Shown: one piece after another, positions 10,806 to 19,090 of the stretch | Layout of the letters: each line of letters opens with the position of its first letter | How positions within the stretch are numbered: the first letter of the stretch is position 1 | Assembly (NCBI GenBank): GCA_047629975.1 | Contig: JBLHUT010000005.1 | Span: forward strand, 1 to 35,578 | Reading direction: 5' to 3' | DNA from: JBLHUT01 sp047629975 | GTDB taxonomy: Bacteria > Pseudomonadota > Alphaproteobacteria > Rhodobacterales > Rhodobacteraceae | DNA: 35,578 nucleotides | Translations under genes and position numbers: made by a program | The notes under the pieces: generated by a model | Told to the model about the DNA's origin: nothing | The model's database searches: none | What the model saw: the letters and a program-made list of their open reading frames with translations, nothing else

Positions 10806-12110
10806 TCATGTGGCTGATGCCTCGCGCTCTTGTGCATCCTTAAGCGCCAGATCATGCAAAGCCTCTTCCTCAGTATAGGCATTTTCGACGAATACCTCCT
10901 GTGCGTAGGAAAGGGCAACGACCGAAGACGTGTTGAGGATCGGGGCATATTTGCCCGTCGCCGCAACCGAAGGCGCCGAACGTTGCGTCATCCGGTAGGT
11001 CGCATAGGCCGAAAGGGCAATCATCAACACAGCAATAAAAAGAAAGAACCCCCACGGCCCGACAAGGCCCATCAACCACCCCGTGATTACAGGCCCCGCG
11101 ATGGCGCCCATCCCGTTGACAAACAATAGCCCGCCAGAGGCTGCCGCCATATCGTCGTACTCGATATGATCGTTGGTATAGGCAATCAGCAATGCATAAA
11201 GCGGGTTGCTCATCCCGCCAAGCATAAATCCGGCAGCCAGCAGTGCATAGAAATTATCGCCGAAGATCACGCCAAAAATAGACGCCACCGCCGCCATCAG
11301 GGCACACAGCAAAATAAGTTTGCGCCGGTCGACACGATCCGAGGCCCAACCGATCGGGAATTGCCACAACAGACCACCCGTGTAGATCGCCGCGATAAAG
11401 GTCGCAATTCCGCCGACACTCAGCCCGGCATTCGAGCCATAAACAGCCGACATACCGAACATCGCCGAATAGACGCCCCCCATCAACGCCATGCCGACAC
11501 AGCCCAGCGGAGAACTGTTCCAAAGCTGTTTCAGGGTCATCGGCTTGGTTGTCTCGAACGCGGGTGCCGGTGCCACACTCAGCAAAATCGGCGCAAACGC
11601 CATGGACACAAGAACAGACGGAATGATGAACAGGATAAAGCCCGACGGATCGCCCAACCCGACAAGCCCCTGCGCCGCGACAATACCTGCCATCTGCACG
11701 ATCATGTACAGCGACAACGCCTTTCCGCGCACCGCATTCGTCACCGAATTATTGAGCCAGCTTTCGGCCGTCACATAAACGCCGGAAAAACAAAACCCGA
11801 TAAGAACGCGACCCAAAGTCCAGCTGACCGGATCGGTAAGCGTCGGAAACAGAATCAAAATCGCCGAAATCATGGAGCCGAGCGCCGCAAACACGCGCAC
11901 ATGTCCGACCCGCCGGATCAACTCGGGCGCAATCCGCGACCCCCCGAGAAAACCAACAAAGTAAGCCGACATAACAATGGACATCTCAAAGGTGGAAAAC
12001 CCTTCAATTCCGCCGCGAATACCCAAAAGGGTACCCTGCACACCGTTTCCAACCATCAAGAGCAACATGCCCAACAGCAATGCCCAGGTTCTTGTAAAAA
12101 CTTCAATCAT
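10806..12110 (-). CDS. MFS transporter (YcaD-like sugar/drug permease type)
   Basis: A 434-residue inner-membrane carrier with about twelve hydrophobic segments in two sets of six. A conserved loop between helices 2 and 3 (SRIAPELIRRVGHVR) is typical of the major facilitator fold. The segment VYVTAESWLNN in the first half is characteristic of the YcaD-like branch. The C-terminal 60 residues after the last membrane helix are hydrophilic and rich in Glu and Ala (EVFVENAYTEEEALHDLALKD), probably a cytoplasmic tail. GGAG precedes the start. The substrate cannot be told from sequence. Open frames on the other strand across this gene are composition artefacts. Confidence 0.85.
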   Translation of the reverse strand: MIEVFTRTWALLLGMLLLMVGNGVQGTLLGIRGGIEGFSTFEMSIVMSAYFVGFLGGSRIAPELIRRVGHVRVFAALGSMISAILILFPTLTDPVSWTLGRVLIGFCFSGVYVTAESWLNNSVTNAVRGKALSLYMIVQMAGIVAAQGLVGLGDPSGFILFIIPSVLVSMAFAPILLSVAPAPAFETTKPMTLKQLWNSSPLGCVGMALMGGVYSAMFGMSAVYGSNAGLSVGGIATFIAAIYTGGLLWQFPIGWASDRVDRRKLILLCALMAAVASIFGVIFGDNFYALLAAGFMLGGMSNPLYALLIAYTNDHIEYDDMAAASGGLLFVNGMGAIAGPVITGWLMGLVGPWGFFLFIAVLMIALSAYATYRMTQRSAPSVAATGKYAPILNTSSVVALSYAQEVFVENAYTEEEALHDLALKDAQEREASAT

Positions 12111-12477
12111 TCACCAGCTCCAAATCCATCGTCCGGCGTTATCAGCAAGTCGGGGGGGACAACTATCTTGAAAACGACATGTTCATGCACGATTTGACGA
12201 ATCTGCAAATCGGTCAGTTTCCGTCAAAATTGTCGGATCCAACGGCTTGGTTCGAAGCTAACATCTTGAAAACGAACCGCGCTCGAATTCATGCCGCACC
12301 AGCTACAAAAGGCACCCGCAGCTGCGGCAACGCCGCAGCTGCCCGGCCCAACCGGTGCCGGCGCAGACTTGTCTGCCCCCGGTCACCGGGCGGGAGCGCA
12401 CCGTGCCTGCGCACAGTCGCCCAACCTGCCCCGGCTCCATGCCTCAACAACCCGATTCACACATCAGCCCGCCAGCC
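12111..12477. other. 367-bp intergenic region with direct repeats and GC-rich hairpins
   Basis: No gene is supported here. The half next to the MFS gene is AT-richer and should contain its promoter. It holds a 13-bp direct repeat, ATCTTGAAAACGA, at 12165-12177 and 12263-12275 (98 bp apart), a possible regulator-binding pair. The half next to queA is GC-rich and palindromic: a perfect 11-bp hairpin at 12318-12342 and CCCGG-TCA-CCGGG around 12379-12392. Confidence 0.5.
12318..12342 (-). terminator. Perfect 11-bp stem-loop, possible queA terminator
   Basis: GCAGCTGCGGC and its exact complement are separated by only 3 nt. Read on the queA strand, the stem is followed within 7 nt by a four-T run (GGGTGCCTTTTG). 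It lies 136 bp after the queA stop, which is far for a simple terminator, so it may instead be a stand-alone extragenic palindrome. Confidence 0.4.
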
Positions 12478-13545
12478 CTATAAATCCGGTTCCGCAGGAA
12501 AGAGCAGCGAACCATCCCCGTAAGAAAAAAACCGGTATTTCTTCGCGATGGCATGATCGTACAGCGCCCGTATCTCCGCTCCGCCCAGCAACGCCGAAAC
12601 CAGCATCATCAATGTTGACTTTGGCAAATGAAAATTGGTCATCAACCCGTCCGCAACCCGAAACCGGAATCCGGGCGTGATAAAGATATCCGTGTAGCCT
12701 TCCCACGGCGCAATCTCTCCACTGTCACGCGCAGCACTTTCAATCAGACGCAGTGCCGTCGTCCCCACCGCAATAACCCGCCCGCCCTGCGCGCGTGTCT
12801 GCGCGATCTCGGCGGCCGCTTGCGCAGGGACCTGTCCCCATTCAGCGTGCATTTTGTGGTCGCTGATGTCATCCACCTTGACCGGCAAAAAGGTGCCCGC
12901 CCCGACATGAAGCGTCACCTGCGTCATCTCCACGCCCAGCGCGCGCAGCCGCTCCAACAGCGCCTCGTCGAAATGCAGGCTCGCGGTCGGCGCGGCAACC
13001 GCTCCGGCATGGCGCGCAAAGACGGTCTGATAATCCGAGCGGTCCTGCGCATCGGCCGCCCGTTTCGACGCGATATAGGGCGGCAACGGCATCATACCGA
13101 CCGCATCAAGGGCTGCGTCAAAATCTTCGCCGGACAGCGAAAACCGCAAAACGGCCTGTCCGTCGCGCCGCCCGACAACGGTTGCGGACAACTCCGGGGT
13201 AAAGTCGATCTGCTCTCCGTCGCGCACCTTTTTGAGCGGTTTCACCAATGCCGACCACGTCCCGTCGCCTTGCGGCTCCAGCAGGGTCACATCCATCTTG
13301 GCCTCGGTCGCAGCCCCCTCTGGCGCGACCCGCGCACGGGTGCCGAACAGGCGGGCGGGAATGACCTTGGTGTTGTTGAGGACAAGACGGTCACCGGGGC
13401 GCAGGAAATCGGGTAAATCCCCCACATGCGCATCGGTAAGCTGTGCCCCGTGCGCCACCAGCAAACGCGCCGCGCTGCGGGGTCGCACGGGACGGGTTGC
13501 TATCAATTCCTCGGGCAGTTCGAAATCAAAATCGGAAAGCTTCAT
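12478..13545 (-). CDS. queA: S-adenosylmethionine:tRNA ribosyltransferase-isomerase
   Basis: A 355-residue enzyme of queuosine synthesis that moves the ribosyl group of S-adenosylmethionine to 7-aminomethyl-deazaguanine in tRNA, giving epoxyqueuosine. Family landmarks are MKLSDFDFELPEELIA at the N-terminus, NNTKVIPARL, SLHFDEALL, HVGAGTFLPVK and the C-terminal FHLPKSTLMMLVSA. I chose 13545 because MKLSDFDF is the family's normal first residue run. A start 14 codons upstream (13587) has a much better AGGAG site, so a short N-terminal extension is possible. It follows the AsmA-like gene closely on the same strand and may be co-transcribed with it. Confidence 0.95.
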   Translation of the reverse strand: MKLSDFDFELPEELIATRPVRPRSAARLLVAHGAQLTDAHVGDLPDFLRPGDRLVLNNTKVIPARLFGTRARVAPEGAATEAKMDVTLLEPQGDGTWSALVKPLKKVRDGEQIDFTPELSATVVGRRDGQAVLRFSLSGEDFDAALDAVGMMPLPPYIASKRAADAQDRSDYQTVFARHAGAVAAPTASLHFDEALLERLRALGVEMTQVTLHVGAGTFLPVKVDDISDHKMHAEWGQVPAQAAAEIAQTRAQGGRVIAVGTTALRLIESAARDSGEIAPWEGYTDIFITPGFRFRVADGLMTNFHLPKSTLMMLVSALLGGAEIRALYDHAIAKKYRFFSYGDGSLLFPAEPDL

Positions 13546-13606
13546 GTCATCCAGCCATTGTTTCACGGACGCATGCACCGCAGGCATGCATCCTTTCTCC
13601 TGTCTC

Positions 13607-16600
13607 CTAATTCCCGGCGAGGGGTTTCTCAAGCGTTGGCGGGGTGCGGCGGAACAATTCGCGGAACATTCCCGGCGTCAGAACCGACAATGGGTTCACA
13701 GATACGTTCGGCGCCTGCGCAGATCCGGTCATCCGGTAGGTCACGCCAAAAAGCCCCTCGCCACGGCGACCAAAAAGCTGCCCGACGCCGTTGAGCACAT
13801 AAAGCGGCGACAGAACGCCCTGAAAATCCAACAGGTTGCGGCTCATGTCATAAACTCCCGCCATCGTGATACCCAAAGACGGCCCCGCCCCCGAGGCCCC
13901 CGTCACCTCGACGGCCTCGGGGGTCAGGCGAAAATCAGCCGCAATCGTGTTGAACAGCAAGCCCGGCCCGTTCAGCTGATCCAACAGTCCGATGACACTG
14001 ATCGTGTTGAGGATCGCCGCCAGCCCGGGGGCGCTTTGCACTCTTGTATTCCTGACCGTGAGGGTGCCGTCGTACTGCCCCGGCTCGGCGCGGGATGTCA
14101 GCACGATCTCGGCGGTGCCACCGCTCCCTTTGCGGAACAAACCGGCCTCGCGAAACAGGGCACCTGCATCCTGCGAGGTGATGCGTATCCGGCTGCCACC
14201 AGACGCGCCCGGGGCGAGTTGCCCCAGAATTGGCGCCGCACCATTTACGCTGCCGCTAAACGGGCCGGTCAGCGTCGCCGCTTTTGTAAGATCGGCGCGA
14301 AAATTGCGCAAGGTGATGCCTTTGGTCAAAACAAGCCTGTCCAACGCCAGCTTGACAGGCTGGGTTACCGCCCCGCCACCGCCGCCGCGCCCTGTGCCCT
14401 TTGCCAGATCGGTCTTGCGCAGGTCGACCCACCCCGCCCCCACCGATACCGCCGGTGGCAGCCCGCTGCCCCGTCCGGTCAGGGTTACGGGCGCGTTCAT
14501 CCAGTCGCCAACCGACACCTGCGACAGGGCGGCCACCTCAAGCCCGCCCCCCGGGCGCAACCGCACATCGCCGCGCACCGCAAGCCCGGGTGCCTCAAGC
14601 AAAACATCCTCCAGCCGCGGCACAGGCCCCAGCGTGCCCGAAATCTGCAAACGCCCCGTCGCCGATTGCGGCTTGCGCCACGCCAGCGCCGGAATGCGCA
14701 GCCCGATCCGGTTCAGGTCACTGTCCAACGCAAAAGCCGCCGGTTCCCCGCGGCGCAAGTCCACACGGATGCGGGCCTGTCCGACCCCCGACACCATTCC
14801 CTCGGGCAAGGCGATATCGAACCCGTCAAGGAAGGGTTTGCCCAACTCGAACGTGCCCTCGACGTGTGACGCCGAAGTCCGTTCCGGCGTGCCCAGCGGC
14901 TGTACCCAGGTCGCCCGAAACGGCACCCCGCTCAACGTACCGGCACCGCCGACCGTGACTTGTGTGTTGCGCGCGGCCACGTCAAGTTGCGCGGCCTGAA
15001 ACACCCGCCCCGGCACAAGCGCGTCCGCCCCCACCCCGCCGGACACCACATCATGCAGCGTCGCGCTTGCCTCGAATTGGATATCGTCCGGTTTCAGGCC
15101 CCGCCTTTGGGCAAAGACCACACGGGCGCGGCCCTCGGCCCGTCCCTCGAACAGATCGACACCGCGTCCGGCTTTTGTCATCACCTTGAGCGGTGCGGCA
15201 TCAAGCAGCGACAAGCCCGCGGTGATCGATCCGTTTGTGCGCAACATCACTTCGGCTTGTGACGGCTTCTGCTTCACATCCAGAACCCGGTAACTGGAGC
15301 CCGCGATAGAGACCGCACCGCCGGAAGGAGCCTCGACCCACCCTTCGTCAACGCTCACCGTAAAGCTGCCATCGCGCAAGGCCGCATGCCCGCGCGCACC
15401 CGCAACGACAGGAAAGGTTTTCAGGTATTTGACGGCTGCATCCTCGAAGTCGAACACAACCGCATTCGTGATCCGCTCCCCGGGTCGCTTGCGCAAGGCC
15501 GCATTGGCGTTCAAGACGCTGCCTGCGATCAGGTTCTTGTCAAGCCATTCACGCGCCTTGACGGCTTTGGTCAACGGCCACAATGCGATGACGTCGCGGC
15601 CATCGATCCGGTTAACATGCGCATCAAGCGCCACATGCCAGCCCGGGATCGGGGCTGCTTCGCCTGTGTCAGCCTCCGTATCAACCTCCGTGTCAGCATC
15701 TGTAGCAACCTCTGTGTCAGGAGCACCGGCATCACCCGCCACATTAACCCCAAGGGTTCCCCGCACACTTGCGCGGCTGACGACCGCGCCCTGCGCGTCA
15801 AGGCGCAACAACGACAACTGCCCGATTTCAACACGAAACGGGTCAAACTGCAGGCGCATCGCGGCCGCTCCTTGCTCGAACGTCACGGGGGTTGCAAAAA
15901 CGCCCTCGGGGTTCAAAACAACGCGGTCCAATTGCAACTGGGTCACAAGCGCCACGGGCCACGCGGCAAAGCCTTTTGCATTTTCACCTGACGCGGACAA
16001 GGCCAACTCTGGCTCTGGCCCGGGCTCTTCCACCTCCAGATAGGCATGGCCCGTGGCCTCAATGTTTGCCTGCGGCGCGCGCACCGAAATCTCGTCAAAG
16101 CTGAGTTTGTTCTGGCTGGCATCAAAACGGAAGTAAGCCCGCGCGGTATCAAAGCGCAGCGGCGCAAGCGCCTCTTGGGGCACAAAGGCTCCGGCCCCGA
16201 TTTCAAGCTTTCCGTTGATATCGCCCAATGCCCCCTGTTCATCCACCGACGCCCGCAGCGCCCCCGAAACAGGAGCTTCCAGAGGGCGCAACCACGCAAG
16301 CACCGGGCTTTGAACGGCGATATCGCCCGCCGCGACACCGGACAGGCGCGCACCCAATGTCGCCTCAAGCGACCCTTTGCGGGAGGTGAACGTCATCTCC
16401 ACCTTGCCCGGTTCGCGGTCTTGTGGGGTGTCGGCGCGCGCGTTGGGCAACGTCAGGGCCACGCGCACCTCCACCTGCACGGCGTCTTGCAACAGTTCAA
16501 GCTGACCCTGCTCGATGTACCAGACCCGCCCGGTGCGGGCATCCTCGAAGGTCAGTTGCAAACCGGTCGCGGCAATCCGTTCGATGGGGGCGAACCCGGG

Positions 16601-17407
16601 CTGCGCAAACAGCGTATCCATCCGGTCAAGGACCGCCACCAACGACCCGCCGCCCCCCAGCATCTGGGCCGTACCAAACCCAAGATCAAACCGCCCGTCC
16701 GCCTCGCGGCGCACCCGCAAGGCCGCGCCCTCGAGCGCAAGACTGGTCGGTTGCACAGTCCCCTCAAGCAACGCCTGCCGGTCCAACCCGACCCGCAACA
16801 CAGGCATCGCGAAAATCTCGCGGCCATCGGCACGCCGCAGCGAAACATCGCGGAACGACACCAGCGGCGCCTTGAGTTTCTGAAACATCAAGGTCACTTG
16901 CCCGATATCGATCTGTGCCCCGTCAAGACCCGTCTCAAGCCGCGCGCCGGCGCGTTCAGCCACCCAGTGGGGCACCTGTACCTCGCGCCCGGCCAGCCCG
17001 AACACGGCTATCCCCACAAGAACAACCGCAATCGCGACAATATCGAAAATCCAGATGCTGATGCGTGTCGCCAACGAGCGCCGGTGCAGCCGCAGCGCAA
17101 TCCGGCGGACCGGCGGCACACGCTGCACGGCGCGGCTTACGCCGCCCGACACGTGCTGTCCTGACCCGTCCTGTCCCGACACGTCCGGTCCTGCCGCGTC
17201 CGGTGTTTGCCGGTCAGGCGCACCGTCCTCCCATGCCGCATCCGCTTGCGCGTCTTTGCGGGCAACAGTGACGCCCTTTGGTGTGTCTTGCGATCCGATT
17301 GCTCTTGCCCTGCCGTCTTGTTGTTGCCTGTCTGCCAAACGCACCTGCGCGCCGCCCCGTGTGCCGCGCCGTCTGCCGCCCCTGCGCCGGTATCTTTCCC
17401 ACAGCAT
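13607..17407 (-). CDS. Large AsmA/DUF3971 (YhdP-like) envelope protein
   Basis: A 1266-residue protein. Residues 1-105 are basic and low-complexity. One membrane helix follows (about 113-137, IWIFDIVAIAVVLVGIAVFGLAG), then about 1100 periplasmic residues rich in beta strands. The C-terminal end, FGVTYRMTGSAQAPNVSVNPLSVLTPGMFR, is the signature of the DUF3971/AsmA2 end in YhdP-type proteins, which form long beta-groove bridges carrying phospholipid between the inner and outer membranes. An acidic repeat of Thr-Glu/Asp-Val/Ala units (about residues 562-583) interrupts the fold. The start is uncertain: the annotated ATG has a poor ribosome site and the first 100 residues look unlike the family, so translation may begin further in. 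It is divergent from the bcp gene. Confidence 0.85.
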   Translation of the reverse strand: MLWERYRRRGGRRRGTRGGAQVRLADRQQQDGRARAIGSQDTPKGVTVARKDAQADAAWEDGAPDRQTPDAAGPDVSGQDGSGQHVSGGVSRAVQRVPPVRRIALRLHRRSLATRISIWIFDIVAIAVVLVGIAVFGLAGREVQVPHWVAERAGARLETGLDGAQIDIGQVTLMFQKLKAPLVSFRDVSLRRADGREIFAMPVLRVGLDRQALLEGTVQPTSLALEGAALRVRREADGRFDLGFGTAQMLGGGGSLVAVLDRMDTLFAQPGFAPIERIAATGLQLTFEDARTGRVWYIEQGQLELLQDAVQVEVRVALTLPNARADTPQDREPGKVEMTFTSRKGSLEATLGARLSGVAAGDIAVQSPVLAWLRPLEAPVSGALRASVDEQGALGDINGKLEIGAGAFVPQEALAPLRFDTARAYFRFDASQNKLSFDEISVRAPQANIEATGHAYLEVEEPGPEPELALSASGENAKGFAAWPVALVTQLQLDRVVLNPEGVFATPVTFEQGAAAMRLQFDPFRVEIGQLSLLRLDAQGAVVSRASVRGTLGVNVAGDAGAPDTEVATDADTEVDTEADTGEAAPIPGWHVALDAHVNRIDGRDVIALWPLTKAVKAREWLDKNLIAGSVLNANAALRKRPGERITNAVVFDFEDAAVKYLKTFPVVAGARGHAALRDGSFTVSVDEGWVEAPSGGAVSIAGSSYRVLDVKQKPSQAEVMLRTNGSITAGLSLLDAAPLKVMTKAGRGVDLFEGRAEGRARVVFAQRRGLKPDDIQFEASATLHDVVSGGVGADALVPGRVFQAAQLDVAARNTQVTVGGAGTLSGVPFRATWVQPLGTPERTSASHVEGTFELGKPFLDGFDIALPEGMVSGVGQARIRVDLRRGEPAAFALDSDLNRIGLRIPALAWRKPQSATGRLQISGTLGPVPRLEDVLLEAPGLAVRGDVRLRPGGGLEVAALSQVSVGDWMNAPVTLTGRGSGLPPAVSVGAGWVDLRKTDLAKGTGRGGGGGAVTQPVKLALDRLVLTKGITLRNFRADLTKAATLTGPFSGSVNGAAPILGQLAPGASGGSRIRITSQDAGALFREAGLFRKGSGGTAEIVLTSRAEPGQYDGTLTVRNTRVQSAPGLAAILNTISVIGLLDQLNGPGLLFNTIAADFRLTPEAVEVTGASGAGPSLGITMAGVYDMSRNLLDFQGVLSPLYVLNGVGQLFGRRGEGLFGVTYRMTGSAQAPNVSVNPLSVLTPGMFRELFRRTPPTLEKPLAGN

Positions 17408-17491
17408 CCGGCGAAGGACACGCTTGGGCTTTATCTTCGCGCGTCCCGCTCTAGAATTGAAGTAGAGAAAGTTTTCAAAGGATCAATGCTC

Positions 17492-17968
17492 ATGACCGAC
17501 GCCCCGCTTCTTCAGGAAGGTGCTGCTGCGCCCGATTTCACCTTGCCGCGCGACGGCGGCACAACTGTCAGCCTTTCGGACCTGAAAGGGCAAAAGGTCG
17601 TCCTGTTCTTCTACCCCAAGGATGACACGTCGGGCTGCACAAAAGAAGCCATCGGATTTACCGAACACCTTGAGGCCTTTGCCGCGGCAGACACCGTGGT
17701 CATGGGCCTGTCCAAGGACAGCGTGAAAAAGCACGACAAATTCCGCGACAAACACGGGCTGGGCGTGGCGCTGTTGTCGGACGAGGAAAGCGACGTTTGC
17801 GAACGCTATGGCACGTGGAAAGAAAAAAGCATGTACGGCAAAACCTATATGGGCATCGAACGCACAACCATTTTGATCGGGACAGACGGCACTATCGCGA
17901 AGCTGTGGTCAAAGGTAAAAGTGCCCGGTCACGTCGAAGCGGTGCTTGAAGCAGTTCAGGCGATGTGA
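17492..17968 (+). CDS. bcp: Thioredoxin-dependent peroxiredoxin, Bcp/PrxQ type
   Basis: A 158-residue thiol peroxidase. The peroxidatic site DDTSGCTKEA gives the active Cys at about residue 45, following FFYPKDDTSG. The resolving Cys that Escherichia coli Bcp has five residues later is missing (Ile here). The only other Cys, in SDVCERYG about 57 residues on, is the alternative resolving candidate. The start was chosen at 17492 because AAAGGA then lies about 9 bp upstream; a second ATG two codons earlier is too close to it. It detoxifies peroxides and lipid hydroperoxides using thioredoxin. It is divergent from the large AsmA-like gene across an 84-bp spacer. Confidence 0.93.
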   Translation: MTDAPLLQEGAAAPDFTLPRDGGTTVSLSDLKGQKVVLFFYPKDDTSGCTKEAIGFTEHLEAFAAADTVVMGLSKDSVKKHDKFRDKHGLGVALLSDEESDVCERYGTWKEKSMYGKTYMGIERTTILIGTDGTIAKLWSKVKVPGHVEAVLEAVQAM

Positions 17969-18053
17969 CACCCAACGCGCACACGTCAACAGGGGCGCGC
18001 CTTGTGCCTGCCCCTGCCCCCCCACACACGTCAAACTGATCGGACCCAGCCTG

Positions 18054-18869
18054 ATGCGCCCTCTTGCCGAGCTTGCCACCGACGTCCTCACCACAGCGGA
18101 CGGGCGCGAGAAAACAGCCCTGTCGCGCCGCTATGCAGCACAGTGGTTTGCCGCGCGCGCCGCCGGCGAGACTTTGCTGACCGGCACCGCCAACCCGCCA
18201 ATGAAACCTGCCCGCCCCGCGTCACCCGCCCTGCTAGATCCGCGCGATGTGCCGCGCCGCAAGCCCGGCTCTCCCGAAGGGCGGATCGCGATCCTGCACG
18301 CGGTGGCGCATATCGAACTGAATGCCGTGGATCTGCACTGGGATATCATTGCGCGCTTCGGGCATGTGCCCATGCCTGACGGCTTTTATGATGACTGGGT
18401 CAAGGCGGCCGACGAGGAATCCAAGCATTTCAACCTTGTGGCCGATTGCCTTGAGGCGCTGGGCAGTCATTACGGTGCCTTGCCCGCACATGCCGGAATG
18501 TGGCGCGCCGCCGAAGACACCGCCGAAGACCTGATGGGGCGGCTGGCTGTTGTTCCTATGGTTCTCGAGGCGCGCGGCCTTGACGTGACACCCGGAATGA
18601 TCAAGATTTTCCGACAGGCCAAGAACCAACAGGCAATCGACGCCCTTGAGGTGATTTACGGCGAAGAAGTCGCGCATGTGGCTTACGGCAGCAAATGGTT
18701 TCATTTTCTGTGTGGCCGCGAAAACCTCGACCCCAAGGTTGTGTTTCACAGCCTTGTGCGTAAATATTTTCACTCGACCCTGCGCCCGCCCTTTAACGAG
18801 GAAAAGCGCGCCGAGGCTGGAATTCCGCCCGATTTCTACTGGCCCCTGACCGAAACCCTGCCGCAATAA
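18054..18869 (+). CDS. DUF455 ferritin-like protein
   Basis: A 271-residue helical protein of DUF455, a ferritin-like family of unknown function related in fold to diiron hydroxylases such as MiaE. Candidate metal ligands are E88 (HIELNAVDLHWD), the E122-x2-H125 pair (DEESKHF), E172 (VLEARGLDV) and E205-x2-H208 (GEEVAHVAYG). This is the full E, ExxH, E, ExxH set of a carboxylate-bridged diiron site. The start MRPLAELA at 18054 matches where homology begins; its ribosome site is weak and the open frame extends upstream. It follows the peroxiredoxin by 85 bp, and an oxidative-stress or tRNA/lipid hydroxylation role is only a guess. Confidence 0.82.
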   Translation: MRPLAELATDVLTTADGREKTALSRRYAAQWFAARAAGETLLTGTANPPMKPARPASPALLDPRDVPRRKPGSPEGRIAILHAVAHIELNAVDLHWDIIARFGHVPMPDGFYDDWVKAADEESKHFNLVADCLEALGSHYGALPAHAGMWRAAEDTAEDLMGRLAVVPMVLEARGLDVTPGMIKIFRQAKNQQAIDALEVIYGEEVAHVAYGSKWFHFLCGRENLDPKVVFHSLVRKYFHSTLRPPFNEEKRAEAGIPPDFYWPLTETLPQ

Positions 18870-18875
18870 CATTTG

Positions 18876-18900
18876 ACAGCCCGGATGGACTTCGGGCTGT
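18876..18900 (+). terminator. Stem-loop after the DUF455 gene
   Basis: ACAGCCCG and CGGGCTGT pair perfectly around a 9-nt loop, 6 bp past the stop. No T-run follows, so a Rho-assisted or processing hairpin is as likely as an intrinsic terminator. Confidence 0.45.
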
Positions 18901-19090
18901 GACCGCGCAGAAATGCCCGCAATTTAGGCAGAATTTTGCTGGTTTCGGCCCTCCGGTCGTGACGCGCCCCCGAATGGCTCTGCCAAGCTTGCGTCGATCA
19001 GACCGTATCGCTAGGCACGTGGGGCGCATGTACGCCGTCACAGCATACGCAATCAAAAGGCGTGTCAGGGCATCAAGGGAGCGTCCTTAA

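Noticed and set aside
13232..14869. 545-codon plus-strand frame across queA and the AsmA-like gene
   Set aside because: Antisense to two well-supported genes and crosses their boundary; no domain.
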